The notes: a model not told the origin generated them from the letters alone. DNA of 64,000 bases from Aphanomyces cochlioides (GCA_019828595.1 JAHQRK010000019.1:806001-870000); one strand, 5' to 3'; positions 1 through 12,400 are shown, counted from the stretch's first letter. A program made the numbers and translations.

Positions 1-132
1 GATCTTCTTGAAGGTTTCATCGCCCATGAACAACGGCCAAGATTGCCCCCCTCTTGGGAGGTTTTCGTCCGTGGGAGCTCCACTCGACAACTTTAGGACG
101 AAAATTACAATCTTACAAATGGCTTATCAAGG

Positions 133-208
133 AGGGACCCCTTCCTCATGGGGGAATAAAATAAGGAGCTAGGGACCCCTTCCTCATGGGGGAATAAAAT
201 AAGGAGCT
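133..208. repeat. 38-bp tandem duplication
   Basis: Two perfect head-to-tail copies of a 38-bp unit (133-170 and 171-208), each containing GGGACCCCTTCCTCATGGGG followed by an A-rich stretch. It lies just past the stop codon of the minus-strand gene at 243-797, so it probably falls in that gene's 3' untranslated region. No function is evident. Confidence 0.9.
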
Positions 209-242
209 AGAAACTACGTCGAGATCGACCCCGCCGACGTGT

Positions 243-797
243 TTAGTCGGTCGGGTTGAGCAGGAACGCCATGGACAGTCGGGGCGACGACACGGTGGCT
301 TTCTCCATACGTCGCGAGAGCTCATCGCCGTGATCTTCTTCGTAGTCTAGACCAGGTTCTGTCTTGATCTCCGGTTTGACATGGCCATCGGCGGCCGCCG
401 CGGCGGCAGCTGCAGCTTTGGCCTTGGCGGCTTCTTTCAAGCGGCGACGGCGTTCGCGTTGGTATGCGTTGCGTTTGTCTCGATTCTTGAGGTCGTACGC
501 TTTGGCATATGCGAGGATCTTGTCGCGGTTGCGGGCGTACCATAGTTTCTTGCGCTCCAAGTCGCGGCCGATGTTTTTCTGGCGGTACGTTTTGAATCGA
601 TGGAGTTCCGTCTCGCGGTTGCGTTTGTAGTACTCCTTTCCATACGCGCTGAGCTTTTCCTTGTGCGCTTCGTAGTAGATTTTCATCCGCGCGATCTCCT
701 TGTCCTTGTTCTTGGCGTAGTACGCTTTGCGGTAGTCCAAGTGCGACGTCGCAGACGATTCAGACGACGCATGCGATGCTGTGGGAGACGATGCCAT
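243..797 (-). CDS. Lys/Arg-rich protein with Tyr-Asn-Arg-Asp-Lys repeats, function unknown
   Basis: An open frame of 184 codons starting at an ATG (797). After a Ser/Ala-rich leader of about 20 residues comes a helical repeat array (about residues 22-115). Each repeat carries an aromatic pair or single Tyr followed by x-x-N-R/K-D/E-K (YYAKNKDKE, YYKRNRETE, WYARNRDKI, YDLKNRDKR). A run of basic residues, an Ala-rich tract of about 12 residues, and an acidic tail with a PEIKTEP-like segment follow. Similar YY-x-x-N-K-x-K repeats occur in proteins of large DNA viruses, phages and protists, but I do not recognise a defined family. The basic repeats and Ala tract suggest a nucleic-acid-binding nuclear protein; that is inference only. 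It is among the few uninterrupted frames here without transposon character. Confidence 0.6.
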   Translation of the reverse strand: MASSPTASHASSESSATSHLDYRKAYYAKNKDKEIARMKIYYEAHKEKLSAYGKEYYKRNRETELHRFKTYRQKNIGRDLERKKLWYARNRDKILAYAKAYDLKNRDKRNAYQRERRRRLKEAAKAKAAAAAAAAADGHVKPEIKTEPGLDYEEDHGDELSRRMEKATVSSPRLSMAFLLNPTD

Positions 798-851
798 CGA
801 TCACACTCGAGAAGAATTCAAAAATGGCACAAGCTCGCGATCAACTGACCC

Positions 852-2333
852 ATGACAGCCAATATCTCCCCATGGTCATTGGCTCCTTTTCGAACGAATG
901 CGCAAGATGTGGAACCAATCTTTGATCCAACATTGAGAGTGAGACTTGGACGTCCGTCGCCCAGTCGGCAGTCGGCCGGGAACGAACGCATTGCGCAAAT
1001 CCAGTCGTCAGTGCAATGCAACATTTCTATGTTGACGGTCCAGATCGCGCGCGACGGGAACAACGACAACGAGGGGAAGAAGAACGAGGTCTTCCATCGA
1101 GGTTCGGACGCAGTTCGAACAGCAGAGAGAGAGAGGTCGACATGGTGTTGACGATGCACCATCTGTGTCGCCTGAGGGGGTGTGACACCGAGTGGGATCT
1201 CGATCAGGTGGCCTTTTGACGAGTTTAAACCCCTCGAGGAATATCATTTGGAGCGAGAAGAGGATGACGAGAGGACATCCATCGATTCAACAAAATCGCC
1301 CTCGCATACCGCCACTTTGTTTTCTCAGCCCATGTTCTTCTCCACAAAGTTGGACCTCCCCCTCGTCCAAGACACGCATGACGGTCGGACTCCTTCGATA
1401 TTTCATCGGCTGTCTTGCTTCTCTCGACGAACACCAGTCAATGGCGACGAGAGGAGCGCGTCGGCAACGGAGCGAGAGGAGCATGAACGTTCGATAAAGC
1501 AGTCGGGACTGAGGATTGATTTGTTGAAGCACATCTCGTATAGGAATTCGCCCTGAGAAGTGGACGCGACCACAAGAAAACTCTGGCGCTGTCCGATTTG
1601 TCCAACCAAGCTTCTCTCGTGGGTGTTTCGTCCGATGGAACATGACGTCAAGATCCACACGTTGGAACTCTTTGACTCCACAACATGTTTAACGTCCGCG
1701 GCGTTTAATTCGACCGTGTGGTGGAATCATGTCATGACAAGCCTGAGTGGAGCGTGAGCAACGACGAGAAATTGACGTTCAAGCTTTCTCGCGTCGCGGC
1801 GCAAATTCTTGTGGCGTCCATCGCGTCCAAGAGGAAGAAGATCGAGGCGAATCTCAGAACGACGACAGACTACAGTGGCAGCGTGATGCTTTCAGAAATC
1901 TCATCCAAGAGGACATGAACCTCTCCTCTCTTTTCTCTCTATCACGAGCATCTTCGCGGACGACAGCAGCATGGAGAAAGAGTTGTCGGATTACGGATTG
2001 ATTCACTCTAAAGTATACAAGGAGAGAGTGGACTCCCTCCACGCGGGTCTTGAGAAGCATCAAGGTAAACCCAAGATGCCACGTCATGCCATGCACGCCG
2101 CGGCCGCGCGCTCACTCGATCGACGACTACAATCCCATGCAATGGAGAACATGAAAGACAAAGGGAGAAAAGCTCACGGACGTCGATGGCGGAAGCGTTG
2201 CACCTCCTCTACGAATGCTGCGCTGTTTGAGCAGTCGGTCGCTGATGTGGCTGTCTGTCGAATGCGCAACCTAGACAAAGAATTGACGCATCAGCCAGCC
2301 CACTCGGTCGACAGAGGAAGAGAGAGAACCTAA
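852..2333 (+). pseudogene. fragmentary plus-strand coding stretch, function unknown
   Basis: Several adjoining plus-strand frames look protein-like but do not join into one ORF: 852-1151 (starts MTANISPW), 1182-1556 (contains FDEFKPLEEYHLEREEDD), 1718-1918 (contains KLTFKLSRVAAQILVAS), 1747-2001 (contains WQRDAFRNLIQEDMNLSSL) and 1971-2333 (starts MEKELSDYGLIHSKVYKERV). The pieces are charged and helix-prone and all on one strand, which suggests a decayed gene or one with several short introns. It converges on the TTLL9-like gene downstream. I saw no GT..AG pairs that clearly reunite the frames, and I do not recognise the family. It may be noncoding. Confidence 0.3.
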
Positions 2334-2405
2334 GTACGACAAGTACCCGTCGGGATGGGCGTCCTTGACTGGACCGTTGTCCCAAATCAAATCAAAGCCC
2401 CCGAC

Positions 2406-3885
<1,480 letters not shown>

Positions 3886-3983
3886 GGAGATCTTTATACC
3901 TCTTTTCTCGACTCTCAGGCGGCGACTGCCGCACCTTCCGCAAGTCCATCCAAGATCTTCTCCAATATCCGTACAGACATATA

Positions 3984-5646
3984 CAGTTGTGCTCGACTTT
4001 TTGCACTCTACTCAATCTAGATACCTCCATAAATTTATAATACAAGTTCTAGAGGTTTTTGGATGTTTCTATGTCACTCAGCAATTTACCTCGTCGTGTA
4101 GTCAACAGGATTCTTCACTCTCGAATCGTACGGAAAGCGAACCACACGAAGATCACGCTCAGGAACAAGCCACATGGAGCGTTTCCTGCACGTCCACTCA
4201 GTGCTCCATCCACAGCCATATTCAGCCAATGACGACACTTCGTGAGTTGGCTATGATTTGAAAATTCAAATGCGTGTGCAATTTTGTTTTCAACGCAAAC
4301 CTCGAGAATTCCCAATGCCAGGAAGCAAAAAGAGACTGACCTTATCGGAAAAACATCAAATTAGAGAGCATTACAAAGATGTGGAGCGACCTATCATGAC
4401 TGATATTCGCAAGTGGGTCACGAAAACCTTTGGAATGGAGCTCAATATCACAACAATCCGACGAATTGTTCAAGACACGCGACCATGCATGGCTGCCAAC
4501 ATAGACGCTGATGCCACAAACAAAAGATGCAACTTGTACAAGCCACGACATCCCGAGCTCGACCGAAAACTCGCTGAATGGGTTGTCGCTGCAAATGAAA
4601 GGCAAGCCTGTATAACAGGAGCTGTCATCATGGAAAAGGCTCAAAAACTTGCAAAAGAAATGAATCTTACCAGTATCGGCAATGTGTCAAGAGGCTGGCT
4701 TTATGGCTTCCAAATACGACACAATCTCAAAATGTATCGGCTTCACGGTGAATCCACTTCAGTCCCACCAGACGTCATTGAAAAAGGACGTGAAATGCTG
4801 CAAATGGAAACCCAAATGTACCCCAAATCCGACATCTACAACATGGATGAGACTGGTCTTTTTTTTAATTTCCAACCTTCGACGACGATCTCCAATAGAC
4901 CTCGGCAAGGTCAAAAAAAGGACAAACGGCGCATTTCTATCGTCCTTGCCGTGAATTCAGATGGATCCGACAAATTACCTCTATCGTTCATTGGGAGATC
5001 TGCGAAGCCTCGATGCTTTGGTGGGATGTCAGCAGAAGATTTGGGTTTACTCTACACCAGCAACCGCAAAGCTTGGATGACGATATCGACCTTTTGCGAA
5101 TGGATGACAAACTTGAACGACAAAATGAAGGCGGCAGATCGAAAAATTCTTCTACTCATTGACAACGCATCATCCCACAAAACTGTTGACATCGATCTTA
5201 CCAATGTTCGAGTTCTTTTGCTCCCGCCCAACACAACGTGTTGCTTACAACCTCTTGATGCAGGGATCATTGCTTCTTTCAAGAGGCTCTACAAAAAACG
5301 TCAAATTGATCATGCGATCCAAATAATCGACAGCGAACCTGAGCGCCAAGATTTTCAATCCCAAAAGCTGTTTGCAGTTGATATCCTCACAGCTATGAAA
5401 TGGGCCACTGACGCATGGTCTGAAGTTTCTGCAACTACAATCAGCAATTGTTGGAATCACACCCGTATAGTACCTGAAGTGTCGCTCATGGATCACCTCC
5501 AGTCGCTTGGCTTCGAGCATGAATGTCCATCGGAGGATGTGTAGTGAATTTAAGCAAATGACTTGAAAACTTTATAAATACTTTTAAACTTTATAACCTT
5601 ATATAAATTATGAACAGTGAGTAGTGCAAAAAGTCGAGCACAACTG
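3984..5646 (+). mobile_element. complete pogo-like (Tc1/mariner superfamily) transposon P1
   Basis: Perfect 24-bp inverted repeats at 3984-4007 and 5623-5646 (outer bases CAGTTGTGCTCGACTTTT) are flanked on both sides by TA (3982-3983 and 5647-5648), the expected duplication. The unit is 1,663 bp and has one transposase gene reading left to right. It lies about 100 bp upstream of the first recognised ATG of the minus-strand TTLL9-like gene, within its likely promoter or 5' leader. Intact ends and an intact gene suggest a young, possibly active copy. Confidence 0.95.
4315..5544 (+). CDS. pogo/Tigger-type DDE transposase of P1
   Basis: DNA transposase expected to bind the P1 ends and cut and paste the element. 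The ATG at 4315 (MPGSKKRL) is chosen because the upstream extension has no family character. The protein has 409 residues: an N-terminal CENP-B/psq-type helix-turn-helix (about 5-55), a second CENP-B-type DNA-binding domain (about 75-140, ending SRGWLYGFQIRHNLK), then the DDE_1 catalytic core. Catalytic aspartates visible are D178 (NMDETG), D283 (LLIDNASSH) and D315 (LQPLDAGI), giving the DDD arrangement usual in pogo elements. There are no stops or frameshifts. Length is normal for the family. Confidence 0.93.
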   Translation: MPGSKKRLTLSEKHQIREHYKDVERPIMTDIRKWVTKTFGMELNITTIRRIVQDTRPCMAANIDADATNKRCNLYKPRHPELDRKLAEWVVAANERQACITGAVIMEKAQKLAKEMNLTSIGNVSRGWLYGFQIRHNLKMYRLHGESTSVPPDVIEKGREMLQMETQMYPKSDIYNMDETGLFFNFQPSTTISNRPRQGQKKDKRRISIVLAVNSDGSDKLPLSFIGRSAKPRCFGGMSAEDLGLLYTSNRKAWMTISTFCEWMTNLNDKMKAADRKILLLIDNASSHKTVDIDLTNVRVLLLPPNTTCCLQPLDAGIIASFKRLYKKRQIDHAIQIIDSEPERQDFQSQKLFAVDILTAMKWATDAWSEVSATTISNCWNHTRIVPEVSLMDHLQSLGFEHECPSEDV

Positions 5647-5648
5647 TA

Positions 5649-6002
5649 TTATCCGGGCATACTTGGTTATCCGGATTAAAACCGGATGATCGTGAATATA
5701 CCCACTACTACACCTTTTTTTTCTCGTCGGGAGAGTGACGGACTCCCGGAGGACGTCGACCATGTCGACGCACCTCACGCGAAAGGTTTCTACCTGCCGC
5801 AAGTCCCAGGTGAACGAGTTTCACGCCTTTCCGGCTGCTGCGCCTCCTGATCACGCTCCCACGCTCGATCCGTTTCGGCTCATCCGCCACCAAGACGACA
5901 AACACGTTCCACGGATGCGAACTCGTCCTAGGCTTTTTTGTGGAGGACTCTCCTGCCCTGCCGGATAGAGCTACGCGTAACCGTAAATTCATTCATTCAT
6001 TC
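5649..6002. other. gene-poor stretch between P1 and the foldback element
   Basis: Only short overlapping frames on both strands and a terminal ATTCATTCATTC microsatellite (about 5988-6002). A short GGTTATCCGGATTAAAACCGG inverted motif lies near 5661. I see no recognisable gene; the stretch may be displaced upstream sequence of the TTLL9-like gene. Confidence 0.4.
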
Positions 6003-6006
6003 ACTA

Positions 6007-7028
6007 CACCTTTTTGCATTTAAGTTAGTCGATTGATATAATCTCATCAAAAGAATTCAAAGCCAATGACATTTCAATAAACACAACAGCATTTCAATTA
6101 ACAGTGTAAGTCTCACTTTCATCAACTGCATTTTAAATGAGTTCGAAAAAGTCCACTCTGCCACTGGAAAAGACAACATCACTTAAAAAAAGTTAACAGC
6201 ACTTTCGAGAAGTCCCAACTCAATTTGCACAACTTGAGCGACTTCGAAGTAGGAATATTCAGGATGCATATTCTAACGGGTGAATTTTGCTCGTAAAGGA
6301 AAGTAAAACCAAGTTGGCATGGTCGCCTTGTCAACCGACTGAATTGATTCTATGACATTATGCTAATTCACACTGAACATGAATGGAATTTGAGGCGTAT
6401 TCAACAACCTACTCTATAGGCATGGATTGAGATTTCTTCTCGAAAGGTGTATTTTTCAAAATGGTCCATTTTAGTATGCACTGTTTGTGTTTGGTTTGAC
6501 AAAATCGATTCAGGGAAACTATCAGTTCATCGACTTATCCATGGTGTGAGTCGGATGTTGCGACTTCTCGAAAGTGCTGTTAACTTTTTTTAAAGTGATG
6601 TTGTCTTTTCCAGTGGCGGAGTGGACTTTTTAGAAATGCCATTTGCCTCATTTAAAATGCAGTTGATGAAAGTGAGACTTAATTGAAATGAAGCTGTGTT
6701 CATTGAAATGCCATTGACCTTGAATTCATTTGAGCAGATTATTGTCATTTTCAACCAAATTTGTGGTTTTGACCAAAAAGCGAATTCGTTTTCAAATCGA
6801 TTTCATAATACTGAAGTGGTGTGTGTCAGTGTGTGTTTTGTGTGAGTTAGGTGGCTGATCGATTCTGATTGGCTGACTAATTTTAATTTTAATTCTAGCC
6901 AATCAGAGAAGCCCGTTCGATTCGGAATCGATTCGAAACCTCGGTCGATTCAAACCGTTCCTCACAATTTTGTATCAAAAGCACAATATATCAACTGAAA
7001 ATCGACCTAACTTAAACGCAAAAAGGTG
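6007..7028. mobile_element. foldback/long-TIR non-autonomous element (family F) with a nested MITE
   Basis: The ends are inverted repeats beginning CACCTTTTTGC (6007 onward) and ending GCAAAAAGGTG (to 7028), flanked by TA at 6005-6006 and 7029-7030. Homology between arms extends several hundred bases inward: 6007 to about 6250 pairs with about 6545-7028. Shared blocks cover the CATTTCAATTAA segment and the AGTGGACTTTTT/GAAAAAGTCCACT segment. The right arm is interrupted by the 6740-6988 element. There is no coding capacity. The TA duplication suggests mobilisation by a Tc1/mariner-type transposase. Confidence 0.8.
6740..6988 (+). mobile_element. small MITE, family B copy 1
   Basis: This 249-bp segment starts TATTGTC and ends CACAATA and interrupts the right arm of the foldback element. 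A closely similar segment occurs at 24440-24673 (same orientation) and a diverged, inverted one at 8782-8992. Shared landmarks are CAAATTTGTGGTTTTGACC near the left end and GATTCGGAATCGATTCGAAA near the right. It has no ORF. Interruption of an otherwise continuous arm is direct evidence that it inserted. Confidence 0.75.
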
Positions 7029-7030
7029 TA

Positions 7031-7870
7031 GTACACCTTTTCCAATTCATCTGCAGAAAATTCAAGATCCTTTTGCTGTCCGGATATTTTATCCGGTTGT
7101 GCATGCTCACTGAAAGTAATGAGCAAAATAAAATGGAGCGCATCGAAACTAGACGATGGAAGATGGAACGCTTTCACGTTTCTACTTCATAAGGATAATA
7201 CGAGTTGTTTCGTGTCCAGAGGCTTAGAAGCACGATGACTTAAGACTCACCTATTGGCTCATTCTGTTGATGAGCAATGCAAGTTCATCCAATCAAATGA
7301 TATACGACCAGAGAATCCACACATTTTAGAATTCTTCTGATCGTCCGGTCGTATATTGATTTTCGTGTCACATTTTAGAAACCCTCTCACCCGCTCATGT
7401 CGGACAGATTTATACTTGAAGTTTGTATGAGTGACACCCCTCACGGTGTCGAGGACTGTCAGTTTGCAGACTCGGGCCATCATATGGATCCGACAACAAG
7501 ACGCGTTTGAAAGACAAAGTTTGCGATGTCCTCAAGATGAAAAAGTCTATGAGAAAAGATCGTTCTCGAAACCATGAAAGGTTGAAACAACGTGGACATC
7601 GATATCGAGGAAGTGCTAACGTTAATGTAAGTTTGCCCAGCTCGCTTGTAGATGCGCTGCAAGAGCTATCCTGCCATGAGTGCTTGAACAGCCGAGAGGT
7701 TGTTGTTTGCCTGAGTTGGCATCGCAGTGGCCGTCACCACTCGAATGTTAGGATATCCGCGAGAAGAGGATAGAGGGAGCGAGAGATCTGTGCATCGTCC
7801 GCTGAGCGCTAAACCCCCAAACCACAACAACGAACTCAAAGTCCAACGTTTGATGAAATGCTGAACGAGC
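7031..7870. other. mostly gene-free stretch with a degenerate piece of repeat family P
   Basis: The part at about 7630-7760 resembles 43495-43620: both read AGATxCGxxGCAAGAGCT then TGCCAxGAGTGCT. The encoded segments LQELSCHEC and SQELACHEC are alike, so this is probably an old fragment of the P repeat described at 42967-45066. The plus frame 7507-7773 that includes it is otherwise unremarkable. Nothing is recognised in 7031-7480. Confidence 0.4.
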
Positions 7871-7874
7871 CAAG

Positions 7875-8335
7875 TTGCAAGCGTTCCGCGAGTCCATCAG
7901 TGGTACAATCAACAAAATGATGAATGAAATGAATATGAAATTGAACCAACAACTCGACAATGCAAGGGATACAATGGCAGACATCAATGAACGGCTGTCT
8001 ATGCATGAAATCACCAAGGCAATATGCAAAATGAATTCAAACTCATGCTGGAAGATTTGGCAAAGAATCATCAGGGTCAGCTAGAAGCAATGTTCCAAGC
8101 GCAAAATGTTAGTATTACAGCATTAGCTACAGCCATTGACGAGAGCACAAATGTTGTGAAGACAAATCAAACAAGATTTGAATCCGAACTCAATGAAATA
8201 AAAAAGAAACAAGCTGAGCAACAGTCAGTAGCAAATGGCTGGCAATCAGGCATAGAGATGAGACTCACATCCGTGTTGAAGCAGATCTCTACAACATCAA
8301 GCCAAATACCTCATAGTAGAATCAGTAGCTCGTAA
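7875..8335 (+). pseudogene. Copia-1 gag N-terminal part (broken)
   Basis: Two overlapping plus frames (7875-8084 and 8024-8335) are rich in Met, Asn, Gln and Lys and predicted helical (MNMKLNQQLDNARDTMADIN; TRFESELNEIKKKQAEQQS). They lie upstream of a zinc-knuckle frame (9072-9365) and a Copia pol, so they are read as the N-terminal coiled-coil part of gag, broken by a frameshift near 8030. Two small elements (8467-8744 and 8782-8992) separate them from the knuckle. Assignment rests on position more than on domain recognition. Confidence 0.45.
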
Positions 8336-8466
8336 ACTCTACCGATAATGCATGCAATCTTTGAAACCTTGTTTTTTGTCACGCGTGTTTGGCACACATA
8401 CTGTGTCGTCATCAACTACACCCACCGTCTGCATCCCAATCGACAACTCATATGCACTGGGGGGGA

Positions 8467-8744
8467 TAAAGGCACCACCCCTGGAGGTTAGGGGCACCAC
8501 CCTTGTACTTAAATAAGAAACATATATTGCTTTCGTGGCCTAGAAGTCAAAATCATAGTGAATTCCCCAGTCGAGCAGGGTAGTCGTACATGCTGCTCTG
8601 CCGTGGCGCAGGACGTGCCAGGCTCACGAGCTGCTTGGCGGCGCAGCTTCAGCAGACACAGGCAAACTCTGGGAGTTTTACCCTAAAAATTTCCTTGTTT
8701 AAGTACAGGGGTGGTGCGGCTATCCTCCTGGGGTGGTGCCTTTA
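8467..8744. mobile_element. MITE with about 50-bp terminal inverted repeats containing doubled GGCACCACCC
   Basis: The left end reads TAAAGGCACCACCCCTGGAG and continues through a second GGGGCACCACCC to about 8516. The right end (about 8695-8744) is its inverted copy with few mismatches. Each arm therefore carries two GCACCACCC boxes about 20 bp apart. TA (or TAA) borders the unit at 8467 and 8744. The interior (about 180 bp) has no ORF. It sits inside the decayed Copia-1 element, between its gag pieces. Confidence 0.85.
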
Positions 8745-8781
8745 ACAGTCCCCAGATTGGTATACTCACTCGTACACTTGG

Positions 8782-8992
8782 TATTGTCTGATTGATTCAA
8801 AATTTCCGAACTTTGAATCAATCACCAAATCGAACCAGCCAATCAGCGTCCAGAGTTTGTTTAAAACACACACAAAACACACTAACACGCACACACACTT
8901 TCCGATTATACTTGAATTCACTATTGCCAGATTGATCACAGAAATTTCGACGATTTTGATCAAAACTGCAAATTTGGACGAAAAAGACAATA
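8782..8992 (-). mobile_element. small MITE, family B copy 3 (diverged, inverted)
   Basis: Starts TATTGTC and ends GACAATA. Its right part (TTTTGATCAAAACTGCAAATTTGG) is the diverged reverse complement of the left part of the copies at 6740 and 24440, and it has the same ACACACAC-rich middle. No ORF. It is inserted in the Copia-1 gag region next to the 8467-8744 element. Confidence 0.6.
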
Positions 8993-9071
8993 CTGGCGTC
9001 AAGAATGATAAACAGTCAACCAAGCCAACAAGCAAACACGGGGGTCTGCACATGTAGCGGCACAAGGAAAG

Positions 9072-9365
9072 ATGACGATGAGCAAAAGCAAGGCCGAATC
9101 AAATGACCAAAATAAATCCAAAAAGAGTATGACTAAGCCCCCAGCCATGCCATCCAAACCTTGCAGCATATGTAAAATCGGAAATCTTCATTTGCATAGT
9201 GACTGCCCCATTGTCAAAGCCGGTCAAGAATTGTTGAGCAAAAAGAAGAACGAATCAGGTGCATCCAATGTCGCAGTCGGTCTATCAGTATCAGAATTGC
9301 CTACGACGTATGATGATGACGATGACTTTGACCATACTGGAAATGCCTACCAGGCGAATATTTAA
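9072..9365 (+). pseudogene. Copia-1 gag C-terminal zinc-knuckle fragment
   Basis: A plus frame of 97 codons with a Lys/Ser-rich start and one zinc-knuckle-like motif, CSICKIGNLHLHSDC (C-x2-C-x5-H-x4-C, one residue longer than the classical CCHC), then an acidic tail. It precedes the protease motif at about 9425 in the usual Copia order. It is separated from the rest of gag by two inserted small elements. Confidence 0.65.
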
Positions 9366-9421
9366 ATTGTAGTGACGACGACGAAACTCATGAACGTCTC
9401 TCAAATACCTCTGGCAAGACA

Positions 9422-12400
9422 GAAGATTGGATCAATGATTCGGGATGTACACATCATTTGACAAATGATTTCAATATCCTTTAAAGTCCACGCCAGTCAA
9501 ACTTGATCATCAACACTGCTGGCAAATTCCTTCTCAAAGCTAGAGCTAAGGGTGCAGCAACATTGACCCTGAATGATGAAGTACATTACGTACCGAGTTT
9601 ACACTCAAATTTGTTGTCTGTGACGATGCTCAACGCAAAATGTATTGATGTACATTTTGGTGAAAGTATCAAATGTATTGAACGCTCAAATGGAAGAGTA
9701 TTCGCCATCGGACGCAAGAAAAATCGGCTACCAGTTTTGGAGGTCAAGTCAAGGTCGATTCAAAAGGGCAACGGCTGCGACACTGCAACAATAGCTGTTG
9801 CAAACACATTTCATGTGTCCAAGGTTTCTGGAACACTACAGGAGTGGCGTGAACGTCTTGGACATGCGTCCAAACAAAGAATTGTAAAACTAGCTGAGAA
9901 ATTGGGCCACGACAAGATGAAAATCACAAGGTTGCAAGGTGATTTAACGACAGATTGTCTTGACTGTAAACGTGGCAATCAGCGACGAAATGCTCAGCCC
10001 AGAGAGGACACTGGCGACTCGGCACCTGACCAGCCAGGTGCAGTTATCTGTGCGGATTTACTAGGCCCAATTACCCCTGTGGATCGATACAAGTATGTGG
10101 CAGTATATGTGGACCACGCAACAAAGATGAAACACGCCGTTCCCATCCGACACAAGTCAGACCAATTGCACTTAAGCAGCTTGTGGAAAATCAGTACGAC
10201 TGCCGTATTAAAGTTCTACGCAGTGATGGTGGTGGTGAGTTTCTATCCAAAAAGATGGACGATTACCTTCGAGTTAATGGTATACGACGCCAATCAACGG
10301 AGAGGAATACTTCAGCTAGCAATGGTCTCGCTGAAAATGCGATAAGAACAAACTTTTCTGATGATCGAACATACCTATTGAGTTGCGATTTGCCATTGTC
10401 ATTTTGGGGATATGCTGTGCACCATTCTGTTTATGTGCGAAATCGCCTTCCGTGTAAGGGTAATCCAGACTGGAAATCTCCACTTGAAAAGATGACTGGC
10501 AAGCAACTATCACACATCCTTCCATTTGGCTCAAATTGCACCGTGTATCAACATCCTGAAAAGAAAACAATTGCACGTCGCGCAGATCTAGGAATCATAC
10601 TTGGTGTGAACGATGAGGTGAAAGGATATAACGTTTGGTTACCACAACAGCGCAAGTTCATTGTGACTCGGGAAGTCCAAGCCGTATCACCACGAACACC
10701 ACGACACGACATCGTCGAATTTCTCACTGATTCCGAAAAGTCAACTGAGTTATCCGAAAAACATAACCCCCATATAAAACTAATCAATCAACCGATCATT
10801 CGTACCAGAGCCGAGCGTCGAGCTGATGCATTGATGATTGCGACTAATCCTTCAGTCAGCCTCCTCGAGTCAAGCCGCTTACAAGAAATGAACGAAGCTT
10901 ATGTGTTCCTTATCATCCCAGAGCCACGTAAGGTGAAAGAAGAAGTTGGTGGACCAAACGCAAAAGAATGGCAAGACACCATGAAAAGGGACCTCGATGG
11001 TCTTGTTGCGAATGGCACATGGGAAGTGGTCGAACGACCACCTGGAGGAAATATCGTATTTAGAATATCGGGTCTTCAAGGTTAAATATGACTATACTGG
11101 TCAAGTGGACAAATTCAAGGCACGACTTGTGGCTCGTGGGTTTACTCAGCGATATGGCGTTGATTTTTCAAAGACATATACTCCTGTGATCATGTCCGAA
11201 TCATTTTTACACTAGCCGCACAGTCTATGTGCAGTGTGAAGCATCTTGATTTCCCCCAAGCCTATCTCAAGGCAGAAACTGATTTCCGAATTCTGTTAGA
11301 ATTATCCCCATCTACCGGCATTGAAACTCAAAATCACGTCGGTAAACTCCATAAGGGACTATATGGACTCAAACAAAGTGGAATGTTATGGCACGAGCAC
11401 ATCGACACTACCTTACTTGGATTAAATCTCACACGCTCGCAACTTGACTCATGCATATATTTGAAGCGGTCACCCACAGGGCTTAGAATGATGGGGTTAT
11501 ACGTGGATGACATATTGGTATTTTCCCAAGACGCATTCTTGAAAAATATTATTGATCAACTCAATGCAAAGCACCAGGTAAAGGACATGGGACAAGCAAA
11601 ACGTGTACTCGGAATAAATGTTGCTCACGAAAACGGCGGGTTCTTTCTCAATCAAGAACATATGATACAAGATCTGCTAGTAAAACATGGTCTTTCTGCT
11701 GCCAAATCCCAGAAAACACCTATGGCGATAGACCATGGATATTTTGATGATGGCCCAGCACCTACAATGAGTAAATCAGAGTTACGTGAAATAGTTGAGT
11801 CATTACTCTGGATTGCTGGAACAACTCGACCTGATATTCCCCACGCTACGAGCATGTTGGCTCGATTTGTTGCATATTATGCAACATTGTAACGGAGCCA
11901 AACGCATACTACGGTATCTCAAGGGTACAATGAAATACGACCTCAAAATTCAACCTCACTGTACGAACGGCTGCAACTCAGCAGCTTTAGACATTTATGC
12001 TGACGCCGATTGGGCTGGAGATCACTTGAATCATCGATCCACAAGGGGGTGCATCATGAATCTTAGTGGGTGTCCTGTGCAGTGGTCTTCAAAACAACAG
12101 ACAGTCGTAGCTCTGTCCACCATGGAGGCTGAATATATTGCCTCATCAATGGCAACACAAGAATGTATTTGGGCCAGTCGACTCTTGGATGAAATGCAAG
12201 TCAAAATTGATGGCCCACCTCACCTTTGGTGCGACAACCAGTCCGCCATCAATTCTATGGAGAATGATATGTCGAAGACTAGAGCCAAACATATCGATAT
12301 TCGATGTCACTTTGTTCGAGAAGCAGTGCGCGGAGGAAAAATCCAAGTTGGTTACTGTGAAACAAGCAAGATGCCTGCTGATATCTTCACCAAGCAATTG

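Noticed and set aside
1..28. Minus-strand ATG with MGDETFKKI at the left edge
   Set aside because: Only nine codons before the window ends, and no family can be judged from them.
322..848. Four other open frames across the basic repeat gene
   Set aside because: They are shadows of the repetitive Lys/Arg/Tyr codons of the 243-797 gene and have Arg/Ser-rich low-complexity products.
8766..9065. Minus frame with hydrophobic Val/Leu/Cys-rich product
   Set aside because: It is the complement of the ACACAC-rich family B MITE, and its hydrophobicity comes from GTG/TGT repeats, so it is not a membrane protein.
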